A stretch of DNA of 5,559 bases from an uncultured Oscillospiraceae bacterium (GCA_947627085.1 CANQUO010000138.1:1-5559); one strand, 5' to 3'. Positions 1-5,429 are shown, counted from the first letter of the stretch. Program-made: numbers and translations. The notes: generated by a model from the sequence alone, not told the origin.

Positions 1-1207
1 TGAGGAAGGAGCGGCAGCCCATGCAGGTGTAGACGTCGCCCTTGAGCTCCAGCATCTTCTTCTCGGAGATGTAGTCCGGGACCATCCTCCTGGCGGTGCA
101 CTTGGCGGCCAGCTTCGTAAGCTCCCAATATCGTGAGCCCTCGGTGATGTTGTCCTCCTCAAGGACGTAGATGAGCTTGGGGAAGGCGGGCGTCACCCAG
201 ACGCCGTCCTCGTTCTTGGTGCCCTCGTAGCGCTGAAGGAGCACTTCCTTTATGATGAGGGCCAAGTCCTCACGCTCCCGCTCGTTCCTGGCCTCGCCCA
301 GGTACATGAACACGGTGACGAAGGGGGCCTGTCCGTTGGTGGTGAGGAGCGTTACCACCTGGTACTGGATGGTCTGGACGCCCCGGCGAATCTCCTCAAG
401 AAGCCTGTCCTCGACGATCTTCTGAATCTTCTCCTCCTCGGGGTTGATGCCGAGGGTCACCAGCTCTTTTTCGACTACCTTGCGAATCTTCCGGCGGCTC
501 ACGTCCACGAAGGGCGCCAAGTGGGTCAGGGAGATGGACTGTCCGCCGTACTGGTTGGAGGCCACCTGGGCGATGATCTGGGTGGCGATGTTGCAGGCGG
601 TGGAGAAGCTGTGGGGCCGCTCGATGAGGGTCCCGGTTATGACCGTGCCGTTCTGGAGCATGTCCTCCAGGTTCACAAGGTCGCAGTTGTGCATGTGCTG
701 GGCGTAGTAATCCGTGTCGTGGAAGTGGATTATGCCGGCCTCGTGGGCCTCCACGATGTCACGGGGGAGCAGTATGCGCTCGGAGAGGTCCCGGCTGACC
801 TCGCCGGCCATGTAGTCGCGCTGGGTGGAGTTGACCACGGGATTCTTGTTGGAGTTTTCCTGCTTGGCCTCCTCGTTACAGCACTCGATGAGGGAGAGAA
901 TCTTCTCGTCGGTGGTGTTGCTCTGGCGGACGAGGCTCCGGGTGTAGCGGTAGGTGATGTAATTCTTCGCCACCTCGAAGGCCCCGTGGGCCATGATCTG
1001 CTTCTCCACCAGGTCCTGAATCTCCTCAACGGAGGGGCTCCGGCCCATGCTCTCGCAGTCCAGCTCCACGGACTGGGAGATACGCTTTATCTGGAGGGGG
1101 GTCATACGGGACGTCTCCTCCACCGACATGTTGGCCTTCTTTATGGCGTTCTCTATCTTTGAGATGTCAAACTCCATCTCGGCGCCGTTTCTCTTTATTA
1201 TTCTCAT
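1..1207 (-). CDS. nrdD: Anaerobic (class III) ribonucleoside-triphosphate reductase, N-terminal part, cut by window edge
   Basis: NrdD reduces ribonucleoside triphosphates to deoxyribonucleotides without oxygen, using a glycyl radical installed by the partner activase NrdG. The visible 402 codons begin with an ATP-cone domain (about residues 1-95; start MRIIKRNG, then FDISKIENAIKKA), the allosteric nucleotide site. The catalytic barrel follows: HFHDTDYY (161-168), HNCDL with Cys175, NQYGGQS (218-224), and TCMGCRSFL (394-402) with Cys395 and Cys398. By family knowledge Cys175 and the Cys of MGCR are the likely paired active-site cysteines, the latter carrying the thiyl radical. The C-terminal zinc site and glycyl-radical loop lie beyond the left edge, so the gene may be intact; the family is usually 600-780 residues. 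The ATG at 1207 is chosen because GAGGTG (1216-1221) precedes it by eight bases and the ATP cone starts at once. A promoter and candidate NrdR site lie upstream. nrdG would be expected further left, but this cannot be seen. Confidence 0.97.
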   Translation of the reverse strand, partial: MRIIKRNGAEMEFDISKIENAIKKANMSVEETSRMTPLQIKRISQSVELDCESMGRSPSVEEIQDLVEKQIMAHGAFEVAKNYITYRYTRSLVRQSNTTDEKILSLIECCNEEAKQENSNKNPVVNSTQRDYMAGEVSRDLSERILLPRDIVEAHEAGIIHFHDTDYYAQHMHNCDLVNLEDMLQNGTVITGTLIERPHSFSTACNIATQIIAQVASNQYGGQSISLTHLAPFVDVSRRKIRKVVEKELVTLGINPEEEKIQKIVEDRLLEEIRRGVQTIQYQVVTLLTTNGQAPFVTVFMYLGEARNEREREDLALIIKEVLLQRYEGTKNEDGVWVTPAFPKLIYVLEEDNITEGSRYWELTKLAAKCTARRMVPDYISEKKMLELKGDVYTCMGCRSFL

Positions 1208-1215
1208 GACTTCTT

Positions 1216-1221
1216 CACCTC
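1216..1221 (-). promoter_or_regulatory. Ribosome binding site of nrdD
   Basis: Read on the minus strand this is GAGGTG, eight bases before the ATG at 1207. It is a good Shine-Dalgarno match at normal spacing and supports the chosen nrdD start. Confidence 0.8.
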
Positions 1222-1278
1222 ATGCCGAAATTATGAAAGATGTAAAACAGGGGTCGCCAAACGGGAAATGGCAATGGT

Positions 1279-1310
1279 AAATAGGCGAAGGGCGCGGGGC
1301 CCGCTTATTT
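1279..1310 (-). other. Hairpin in the nrdD leader
   Basis: Positions 1279-1287 (AAATAGGCG) and 1302-1310 (CGCTTATTT) are inverted with a GC-rich 14-base interior (1288-1301). In minus-strand RNA, the nrdD leader, the stem has eight of nine pairs and one A-C mismatch; in plus-strand RNA the same position is a G-U wobble. No U-tract follows on either strand, so this is not a classical terminator. It sits about 70 bases before the nrdD start codon, in a predicted leader of about 119 bases, and could affect leader folding. No known riboswitch class was recognised. Confidence 0.35.
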
Positions 1311-1332
1311 GTTCAGAGCCGAAAGTAAATAA

Positions 1333-1361
1333 ACTATACCACATCTTGTTTCCAAGGTCAA
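1333..1361 (-). promoter_or_regulatory. Sigma-A-type promoter of nrdD
   Basis: On the minus strand the -35 is TTGACC (1356-1361, five of six), the spacer is 17 bases, and the -10 is TATAGT (1333-1338, five of six). Transcription would start near 1326, giving a leader of about 119 bases before the ATG at 1207. This is the only strong minus-strand promoter I found in the gap, so nrdD is probably transcribed on its own rather than only by read-through from sfsA. Confidence 0.75.
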
Positions 1362-1366
1362 GAGGC

Positions 1367-1387
1367 AAACCATATATATTGTGGTTT
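1367..1387 (-). promoter_or_regulatory. Candidate NrdR box upstream of the nrdD promoter
   Basis: The element is a palindrome with six-base arms AAACCA (1367-1372) and TGGTTT (1382-1387) around an AT-rich centre. The minus-strand 16-mer CCACAATATATATGGT (1384-1369) matches the published NrdR box acaCwAtATaTwGtgt at 13 of 16 positions by my count. NrdR is the general repressor of ribonucleotide reductase genes and normally binds paired boxes about three helical turns apart. A weaker match (1336-1351, 11 of 16) lies between -35 and -10 with centres 33 bases apart, slightly beyond the usual 31-32. The position against the nrdD -35 fits regulation. The assignment is inferred from pattern and context only. 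Confidence 0.5.
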
Positions 1388-1393
1388 TATATT

Positions 1394-1419
1394 TTTGCAC
1401 TCCGTTGACACTGTGCAAA
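1394..1419. repeat. Inverted repeat TTTGCAC-N12-GTGCAAA
   Basis: Perfect seven-base arms lie at 1394-1400 and 1413-1419 around a 12-base centre that contains TTGACA. A third copy of TTTGCAC is at 1520-1526, so the word occurs three times in about 130 bases. It lies upstream of the nrdD promoter and could be a binding site for a dimeric regulator. I do not recognise the regulator. Confidence 0.35.
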
Positions 1420-1487
1420 CTGCCCTACGTGTCGATTTCCGGCAAATTTCCGGGACAAACGTAATTTTTTTGGCTCGTCAAGGCATA

Positions 1488-1508
1488 TTTTGTCGTATTA
1501 TGACAAAA
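1488..1508. repeat. AT-rich inverted repeat between sfsA and nrdD
   Basis: Arms TTTTGTC (1488-1494) and GACAAAA (1502-1508) flank a seven-base centre. Further ATAT pairs extend the symmetry after a two-base bulge. It lies about 35 bases past the sfsA stop codon. No T-tract follows in the sfsA direction and the stem is AT-rich, so it is a poor intrinsic terminator. It could be an operator-like site or a weak 3'-end stem. The minus-strand centre contains CATAAT, a -10-like word without a matching -35. Confidence 0.35.
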
Positions 1509-1543
1509 AATATTGTAGCTTTGCACAAAATTCACGATTTGCA

Positions 1544-2233
1544 TCAATGCTCCCCCAGCCGCACGGGGAGCTCCCCGGCGACGGTCATGCTCTCCGGCGT
1601 CACGGAGCACTCAAGGGCTTCGATACGGACCCCGGCGGCCCGGGCCGCTCTGAGCGCGGCGGTAAATTCCGGGTCGGTCCTCTCGTTTGGCTCAAAGTAC
1701 TCAGCGCCGGACATCTGCACCACGAACACGGCCCAGGCCTCAAAGCCGTCCTGAATACACCGGACAAGCTCCTTCAGATGCTTCGTACCTCTCGCCGTGG
1801 GCGCGTCGGGGAAGCGCACAACGCCGTTGTCCTCCAATGTCACGCCCTTGACCTCGCAAAACGCCCGGCGGCCCTCCGCCTCCACGTAAAAATCGAACCT
1901 TGAGGAGCCGTACACCGTCTCCGGCCTTATGAGGGTGGGGTTTGAAAATATCCCGCCGGAGGCCAGATACTCCCCGAAGGCCCGGTTTGGCGCCTGGGAG
2001 TCCATATTTATAAGTATGTCCCCCTTTTGGACGGCGATCAGGTCAAAAAGCGTCTTTCTCATGGGACCATGGCTCCGCTGGAGCCACACCCTGGCCCCCG
2101 GGACAAGGAGCTCCCGGCACCGGCCGGTATTTTTTACGTGGCAGACCTCGATCCTGCCGCCGATGTCCACATACGCTATGAACCTGTTGGGCCTTTCCAA
2201 AAACACGCCGTCCGTCACGTCATCATATACCAC
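1544..2233 (-). CDS. sfsA: SfsA family protein (sugar fermentation stimulation protein A homologue)
   Basis: This 229-residue protein matches the SfsA family in length (E. coli SfsA is about 234) and in motifs along its whole length. These are RPNRFIAYV (14-22), CHVKNTGRC (31-39), SRFDF (111-115), CEVKGVTL (126-133) and FPDAPTARGTKHLKEL (141-156). E. coli SfsA was described as a DNA-binding factor that stimulates maltose gene expression. The family carries a PD-(D/E)XK nuclease-like core, and Asp114, Glu127 and Lys129 fit such a site; activity here is unproven. The frame is open to a GTG at 2311, but a strong promoter (2271-2299) lies inside that extension. The GTG at 2233 follows a purine-rich AGAGGGGG stretch at suitable spacing and gives the normal family N-terminus, so I start there. 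It is divergent from trkA and reads toward nrdD. No intrinsic terminator follows. Confidence 0.94.
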   Translation of the reverse strand: MVYDDVTDGVFLERPNRFIAYVDIGGRIEVCHVKNTGRCRELLVPGARVWLQRSHGPMRKTLFDLIAVQKGDILINMDSQAPNRAFGEYLASGGIFSNPTLIRPETVYGSSRFDFYVEAEGRRAFCEVKGVTLEDNGVVRFPDAPTARGTKHLKELVRCIQDGFEAWAVFVVQMSGAEYFEPNERTDPEFTAALRAARAAGVRIEALECSVTPESMTVAGELPVRLGEH

Positions 2234-2240
2234 GCCGCCG

Positions 2241-2248
2241 CCCCCTCT
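2241..2248 (-). promoter_or_regulatory. Ribosome binding site deciding the sfsA start
   Basis: On the minus strand this reads AGAGGGGG and ends seven bases before the GTG at 2233. Although G-rich rather than a perfect GGAGG, it is the only good site near the family-consistent N-terminus. It would be transcribed from the promoter at 2271-2299. Confidence 0.6.
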
Positions 2249-2270
2249 GTCATTTTTATCGGAGAACAGT

Positions 2271-2299
2271 ATTATTGCACCCACGGCACCGGTTGTCAA
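2271..2299 (-). promoter_or_regulatory. Strong sigma-A-type promoter of sfsA
   Basis: On the minus strand the -35 is a perfect TTGACA (2294-2299), the spacer is 17 bases, and the -10 is AATAAT (2271-2276, five of six). The start would be near 2264, giving a leader of about 31 bases to the GTG at 2233. Its position excludes translation from the GTG at 2311 on this transcript. Confidence 0.8.
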
Positions 2300-2332
2300 G
2301 AGGTCAAACACGCGCTCAAACGGCTAAAATAC

Positions 2333-2360
2333 TTGCGTTTTCCTGATTTCCTGATATAAT
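2333..2360 (+). promoter_or_regulatory. Promoter of the trkA-trkH operon (extended -10)
   Basis: The -10 is a perfect TATAAT (2355-2360) preceded by TGA (2352-2354), which makes an extended TGnTATAAT element. A weak -35, TTGCGT (2333-2338, three of six), lies 16 bases upstream; an extended -10 can compensate for this. The start would be near 2367, giving a leader of about 48 bases. A second perfect TATAAT at 2372-2377 has no plausible -35 or TG extension. The promoter is back to back with the sfsA promoter, the two -35 elements being 33 bases apart. Confidence 0.75.
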
Positions 2361-2401
2361 TGTCATACTACTATAATAGCCTTTCGCATCTTTGCTCTTT
2401 T

Positions 2402-2410
2402 GGAGGGGAG
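2402..2410 (+). promoter_or_regulatory. Ribosome binding site deciding the trkA start
   Basis: GGAGGGGAG is a near-perfect Shine-Dalgarno region. Its GGAGG core ends eight bases before the TTG at 2415. The earlier in-frame TTG at 2400 overlaps this site and has none of its own, so 2415 is the supported start. Confidence 0.85.
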
Positions 2411-2414
2411 AAAT

Positions 2415-3788
2415 TTGAATATCATAATCGTCGGGGCCGGGGGCGTCGGGTACTCCCTTGCCGACAGCCTCAATTCCGAGGGCCACCAGATAACCCTCAT
2501 CGACCTGAACTCCGCGAAGCTGGACTCAGCCCTGGAGAAGATAGACGTCCAGGGCCTCGCCGGAAATGGCGTGAGCCACGAGGTCCTCAGTGAGGCCGGC
2601 ATATCGAGCGCCGACCTGCTCATCGCTGTCACGGACCAGGACGAGGTCAACATGCTCTGCTGCCTGATGGCCAAGAAGCTCTCCGGCTGTCAGACCATCG
2701 CCCGGGTCCGCAACCCGGTATACTACCGGGAGATAAACCTCATTAAGGACGAGCTGGGCCTCAGCATGGCCATAAATCCCGAGTCCGCCACCGCCGGGGA
2801 GATATTCGACCTCATCCAGATACCCGGCGCCATGACCGTGGAGACCTTCGCCAAGGGCCGGGTGAACCTCATCGAGATAGTCATACCCCAGGGCTCCCCG
2901 GCTGACGGGCTGAAGGTGTCGGACTTCCCCTCCCGGGTCAGCCGAGGCACCCTTATCTGCGTCATCGAGCGCCGCTTAACCCGCGAGGCCGTCATCCCCA
3001 GCGGCGACACGGTGCTCCACGCCGGGGACAGCATCTACATCATCACTCCGCCCCAGGAGCTGGTGCCGCTATTTAAAAAGCTCGGCTTCCCCGTAAAGCC
3101 CAGCCGGGATGTGATGATAATCGGCGGGGGCCGCACGGCCTTTTACCTGGCCGAACAGCTCATTGCCGCCGGAAACCGGGTGAAGATAATCGAGAAAAAC
3201 AGGGCCCTTTGCGAGGAGCTCTCCGCCTCGTTGCGCGGCGCGGACGTCATATGCGGCGACGCGGTGGACCGCCAGCTTTTGCTGGAGGAGGGGATAGGGG
3301 AGGAGGACGTATTCGTGCCCCTCACCGACATGGACGAGGAGAATATCCTGCTGTCCCTCTACGCCCGGAAGATAAGCCACGTCCGGCCAATAACAAAGGT
3401 CAGCACCGTGGGCTTTGCCGAGGTCACCGAGGAGCTCCCCGTGGGCAGTATAATAAATCCCAAGGAGATAACGGCCTACCGGATACTCCGCTACGTCCGG
3501 GCCATGTCCAACTCCTCGGACTCCAGCGAGATAGAGTCCCTCTACTATCTGGCGGGCCGCAAGGTGGAGGTGCTGGAATTTTATATCCGCTCCGACTCCG
3601 GGGTTACCGGCAAGCCCCTCTCGGAGCTCCGGCCCACCATGGTGCCAAACGTGCTCATCGCCTGCATCTACCGTGGCGGCCGGGTCATCATCCCCCGAGG
3701 CAACGACGAGATCAGGGCGGGGGACACCGTCATAGTCGTCACCACCGCCCACGGGCTCTCGTCCATAAACGGCATACTCAGGGCCTGA
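2415..3788 (+). CDS. trkA: Trk system potassium uptake protein TrkA (two-lobed RCK gating subunit)
   Basis: TrkA is the cytoplasmic regulatory subunit of the Trk potassium transporter. It binds NAD(H) or adenine nucleotides and forms a gating ring under the TrkH membrane dimer. The 457-residue product matches the usual size of double-RCK TrkA (E. coli 458). The first RCK_N has the Rossmann motif IIIVGAGGVG (Gly7, Gly9, Gly12) and acidic Asp30 at the end of strand 2. The first RCK_C covers about 140-220. The second RCK_N begins VMIIGGGRTAFYLAEQL (about 233-249) with acidic Glu260, and a second RCK_C covers about 380-457, including GRVIIPRGNDEIRAGDTV. The second nucleotide motif has Ala where the third glycine would be, so its binding may differ from lobe one. 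Translation starts at TTG 2415. It is the first gene of an operon with trkH, 12 bases apart. The double-RCK length separates it from the single-RCK KtrA subunits. Confidence 0.96.
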   Translation: MNIIIVGAGGVGYSLADSLNSEGHQITLIDLNSAKLDSALEKIDVQGLAGNGVSHEVLSEAGISSADLLIAVTDQDEVNMLCCLMAKKLSGCQTIARVRNPVYYREINLIKDELGLSMAINPESATAGEIFDLIQIPGAMTVETFAKGRVNLIEIVIPQGSPADGLKVSDFPSRVSRGTLICVIERRLTREAVIPSGDTVLHAGDSIYIITPPQELVPLFKKLGFPVKPSRDVMIIGGGRTAFYLAEQLIAAGNRVKIIEKNRALCEELSASLRGADVICGDAVDRQLLLEEGIGEEDVFVPLTDMDEENILLSLYARKISHVRPITKVSTVGFAEVTEELPVGSIINPKEITAYRILRYVRAMSNSSDSSEIESLYYLAGRKVEVLEFYIRSDSGVTGKPLSELRPTMVPNVLIACIYRGGRVIIPRGNDEIRAGDTVIVVTTAHGLSSINGILRA

Positions 3789-3795
3789 GGGGAGG
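3789..3795 (+). promoter_or_regulatory. Ribosome binding site of trkH
   Basis: GGGGAGG begins right after the trkA stop codon (3786-3788) and ends five bases before the trkH ATG. The 12-base junction suggests that trkA and trkH are co-transcribed, and probably translated by ribosomes that stay on the message. Confidence 0.8.
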
Positions 3796-3800
3796 ACGCC

Positions 3801-5246
3801 ATGAACTATTCCGTCATACGCTGGCTTGTGGGCTGGGTGCTGTGCCTTGAGGCCGCTTTCCTGCTCATCCCCCTTGTCCTGTGCCTGTGCTACGGCGAGC
3901 CCTACGCCGTGGACTACCTCATAGCCATAGCCGTCACGGCCGTGCCCGGCCTCCTGATGGCCGCCAAAAGGCCGAAAAACAGCTCCTTCTACGCCCGGGA
4001 GGGCTTCGTGGCCACTTCTCTCAGCTGGATAGCCCTTTCCCTGGCCGGGGCGCTGCCCTTCTGGATATCCGGTTGTATCCCGAAATACGTGGACGCCCTT
4101 TTTGAGGTGATCTCCGGCTTCACCACCACCGGCGCCTCCATCCTTCGGGACGTGGAGGCTATGCCGAAGTCGCTCCTATTCTGGCGGAGCTTCACCCACT
4201 GGATAGGCGGCATGGGCGTTTTGGTGTTCCTGCTGGCCCTTCTGCCCATGGCCGGCGGCCAGAGCATACTCATAATGCGCGCCGAGAGCCCCGGCCCCTC
4301 CGTTGGGAAGCTGGTGCCGAGGCTCCAGCGCACCGCCGTATACCTTTACGGCATCTACTTCGGCATCACCGTGGCCGAGGTCGTCATCCTTCTTATCGGC
4401 AAGCTCGACCTCTTTTCGGCCCTTTGCATATCCTTCGGCACCGCCGGTACCGGCGGCTTCGGGGTGCTCAACGACTCCTTCGCCAGCTATTCGACCTACG
4501 TCCAGGTGGCCGTGACGGTATTCATGTTCGCCTTCGGGATAAATTTCAACTTCTACTTCCTCCTCCTGATGCGCAAGCTCCGCTCAGCCTTCACCATGGA
4601 GGAGGTCCGATGCTATTTCATCGTGTTTGTCTCCGCCATCGCCCTCATAACCGTGAACCTTATGAGCATGGAGTACGGCGGGTTCGGCTACTGCCTTCTC
4701 CACGCGGCCTTCCAGTGCTCCTCGGTCATGACCACCACGGGCTTTTCCTCCGTGGACTTTGACCTCTGGCCCACCTTTTCAAAAACCGTGCTCATATGCC
4801 TTATGTTCGTGGGCGCCTGCGCCGGCTCCACCGGCGGCGGCATAAAGGTCAGCCGCATGATCATGTACTTTAAAAATATAGGCCGCGAGCTCCGCCGCCT
4901 TATCCACCCCCGCCGGGTCACCGTGGTCCGCATGGACGGCAAGGCTTTGGACAGTGGCATGGTGGCGTCGGTGAATATGTGGCTCTTAGCTTATATCGCC
5001 GTATTCTTCGCCTCCATGCTGGCTATCAGCCTTGATAATTTCGACTTCACCACCAACTTCTCCGCCGTGGCCGCCACGCTCAACAACATCGGCCCAGGCC
5101 TGAGCCTCGTGGGCCCCACCAGAAATTTCGGCGACTTCTCCGTTCTTTCAAAATTCATCCTCATGTTCGACATGCTGGCCGGAAGGCTGGAAATATTCCC
5201 CATGCTCCTCCTCCTGAGACCGGGAACATGGAGAAAGGGAGCGTAA
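3801..5246 (+). CDS. trkH: Trk system potassium uptake protein TrkH (membrane pore subunit)
   Basis: TrkH is the integral membrane subunit of the Trk potassium uptake system. Each chain forms a pseudo-fourfold pore from four membrane-loop-membrane units, gated by TrkA. The 481-residue length equals that of classical TrkH (E. coli 483). All four selectivity-filter loops are visible: TTTGAS (108-113, Gly111), GTAGTGGFG (213-221), MTTTGFSS (310-317, Gly314) and NNIGPGLS (428-435, Gly431). Other family marks are HWIGGMGV (133-140), the AGSTGGGIKVSR segment (341-352) that forms the intramembrane gate loop in known structures, and GRLEIFPMLLLL (461-472) with Arg462 in the last helix. Hydrophobic helices occur throughout, beginning at about residues 8-31. 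There is no frameshift and no missing filter glycine. The ATG at 3801 has a strong ribosome binding site. Family members may couple potassium to protons or sodium, or act as channels; the sequence does not decide this. Confidence 0.96.
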   Translation: MNYSVIRWLVGWVLCLEAAFLLIPLVLCLCYGEPYAVDYLIAIAVTAVPGLLMAAKRPKNSSFYAREGFVATSLSWIALSLAGALPFWISGCIPKYVDALFEVISGFTTTGASILRDVEAMPKSLLFWRSFTHWIGGMGVLVFLLALLPMAGGQSILIMRAESPGPSVGKLVPRLQRTAVYLYGIYFGITVAEVVILLIGKLDLFSALCISFGTAGTGGFGVLNDSFASYSTYVQVAVTVFMFAFGINFNFYFLLLMRKLRSAFTMEEVRCYFIVFVSAIALITVNLMSMEYGGFGYCLLHAAFQCSSVMTTTGFSSVDFDLWPTFSKTVLICLMFVGACAGSTGGGIKVSRMIMYFKNIGRELRRLIHPRRVTVVRMDGKALDSGMVASVNMWLLAYIAVFFASMLAISLDNFDFTTNFSAVAATLNNIGPGLSLVGPTRNFGDFSVLSKFILMFDMLAGRLEIFPMLLLLRPGTWRKGA

Positions 5247-5248
5247 AA

Positions 5249-5281
5249 TTGTCGGCAAAGGCCAAGGGCCTTTGCCGACAA
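5249..5281. repeat. Palindrome 1: perfect 15-bp stem directly after trkH
   Basis: TTGTCGGCAAAGGCC (5249-5263) and its exact complement (5267-5281) flank the three-base loop AAG. It begins two bases after the trkH stop codon. It would form a very stable RNA hairpin. A G-run follows on the plus strand instead of a T-tract, so it is not a canonical intrinsic terminator for trkH; it may block or protect the 3' end of the message. Read on the minus strand it is followed by AATTTT, a weak terminator-like tail. Confidence 0.8.
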
Positions 5282-5294
5282 GGGGGGAACGTGC

Positions 5295-5340
5295 GGGAAC
5301 CGTCACGAAAAGGCCTGCGGGCCTATTCGTGACGGTTCCC
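5295..5340. repeat. Palindrome 2: 15-bp stem with nested 5-bp apical stem
   Basis: GGGAACCGTCACGAA (5295-5309) pairs exactly with 5326-5340. Inside, after an A-A mismatch, AGGCC pairs with GGCCT around the loop TGCG. The whole 46-base unit is symmetric apart from the mismatch and loop. No T-tract follows. The apical GGCC stem resembles that of palindrome 1. Confidence 0.8.
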
Positions 5341-5343
5341 TGC

Positions 5344-5390
5344 TGTTTTGCTCCGCGCACGGCCCGGAGGGCCGCACACTCCGCAAAACA
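5344..5390. repeat. Palindrome 3: two-part stem with internal loop
   Basis: Outer arms TGTTTTGC (5344-5351) and GCAAAACA (5383-5390) enclose an inner stem, CGGCCC (5360-5365) with GGGCCG (5369-5374), around the loop GGA. Unpaired stretches of eight bases lie on each side between the stems. A run of six T (5398-5403) starts seven bases after the outer stem, so it could act as a distant, weak terminator on the plus strand. Confidence 0.7.
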
Positions 5391-5396
5391 AAAGGG

Positions 5397-5429
5397 ATTT
5401 TTTCTGACGTACATGCCGTCAGAAAAAAT
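5397..5429. repeat. Palindrome 4: 13-bp inverted repeat with T-run first and A-run last
   Basis: ATTTTTTCTGACG (5397-5409) and its exact complement (5417-5429) surround a seven-base loop. The polarity is opposite to an intrinsic terminator: on both strands the T-run precedes and the A-run follows the GC part of the stem. It may be part of a repeat element rather than a terminator. Confidence 0.75.

Larger units (their letters stand above)
1208..1543. other. Intergenic region between nrdD and sfsA without a gene
   Basis: These 336 bases hold no reading frame I can support. They contain the nrdD leader and promoter, the candidate NrdR site and two further inverted repeats. The direct repeat ATTTCCGG is also present at 1435-1442 and 1446-1453. 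The part from about 1311 onward is clearly AT-richer than the flanking genes, as expected for control DNA. No tRNA or recognisable RNA gene was seen. Confidence 0.7.

Noticed and set aside
521..1162. Plus-strand open frame of 213 codons opposite nrdD
   Set aside because: It lies wholly antisense to a gene with clear NrdD motifs. Its Val/Leu/Gly-rich composition is typical of the complement of GC-rich coding DNA, and it has no ribosome binding site.
1405..1433. Plus-strand promoter using TTGACA at 1405-1410
   Set aside because: No -10-like hexamer lies 16-18 bases downstream, and the next plus-strand gene is about 1 kb away, beyond the oppositely oriented sfsA.
1490..1903. Plus-strand frame of 137 codons opposite the 3' part of sfsA
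   Set aside because: It is antisense to the conserved SfsA C-terminal region. It begins in the AT-rich gap without a ribosome binding site.
2367..2414. Cyclic di-AMP (ydaO-type) riboswitch before trkA, as seen for some potassium transporters
   Set aside because: The predicted leader is only about 48 bases, far too short for that riboswitch, and no fitting structure is visible.
3069..3752. Minus-strand open frame of 227 codons opposite trkA
   Set aside because: trkA is intact and recognisable over this whole stretch. The antisense frame has no family features and no promoter or ribosome binding site.
3209..3850. Plus-strand frame of 213 codons overlapping the end of trkA and start of trkH
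   Set aside because: It is an out-of-frame, Arg/Gly-rich shadow of trkA with no motif; both true genes are in other frames.
2415..5246. KtrAB rather than TrkAH
   Set aside because: The regulatory subunit has two RCK lobes (457 residues) instead of one, and the membrane subunit has the 481-residue TrkH length and TrkH motifs.
5249..5281. Standard intrinsic terminator of trkH
   Set aside because: The stem is strong enough, but it is followed by a run of G, not T. A terminating or message-protecting role is possible but not canonical, so it is listed as a palindrome.
5249..5429. CRISPR array
   Set aside because: The palindromes differ from each other in sequence and length, and there are no identical direct repeats with regular spacers.
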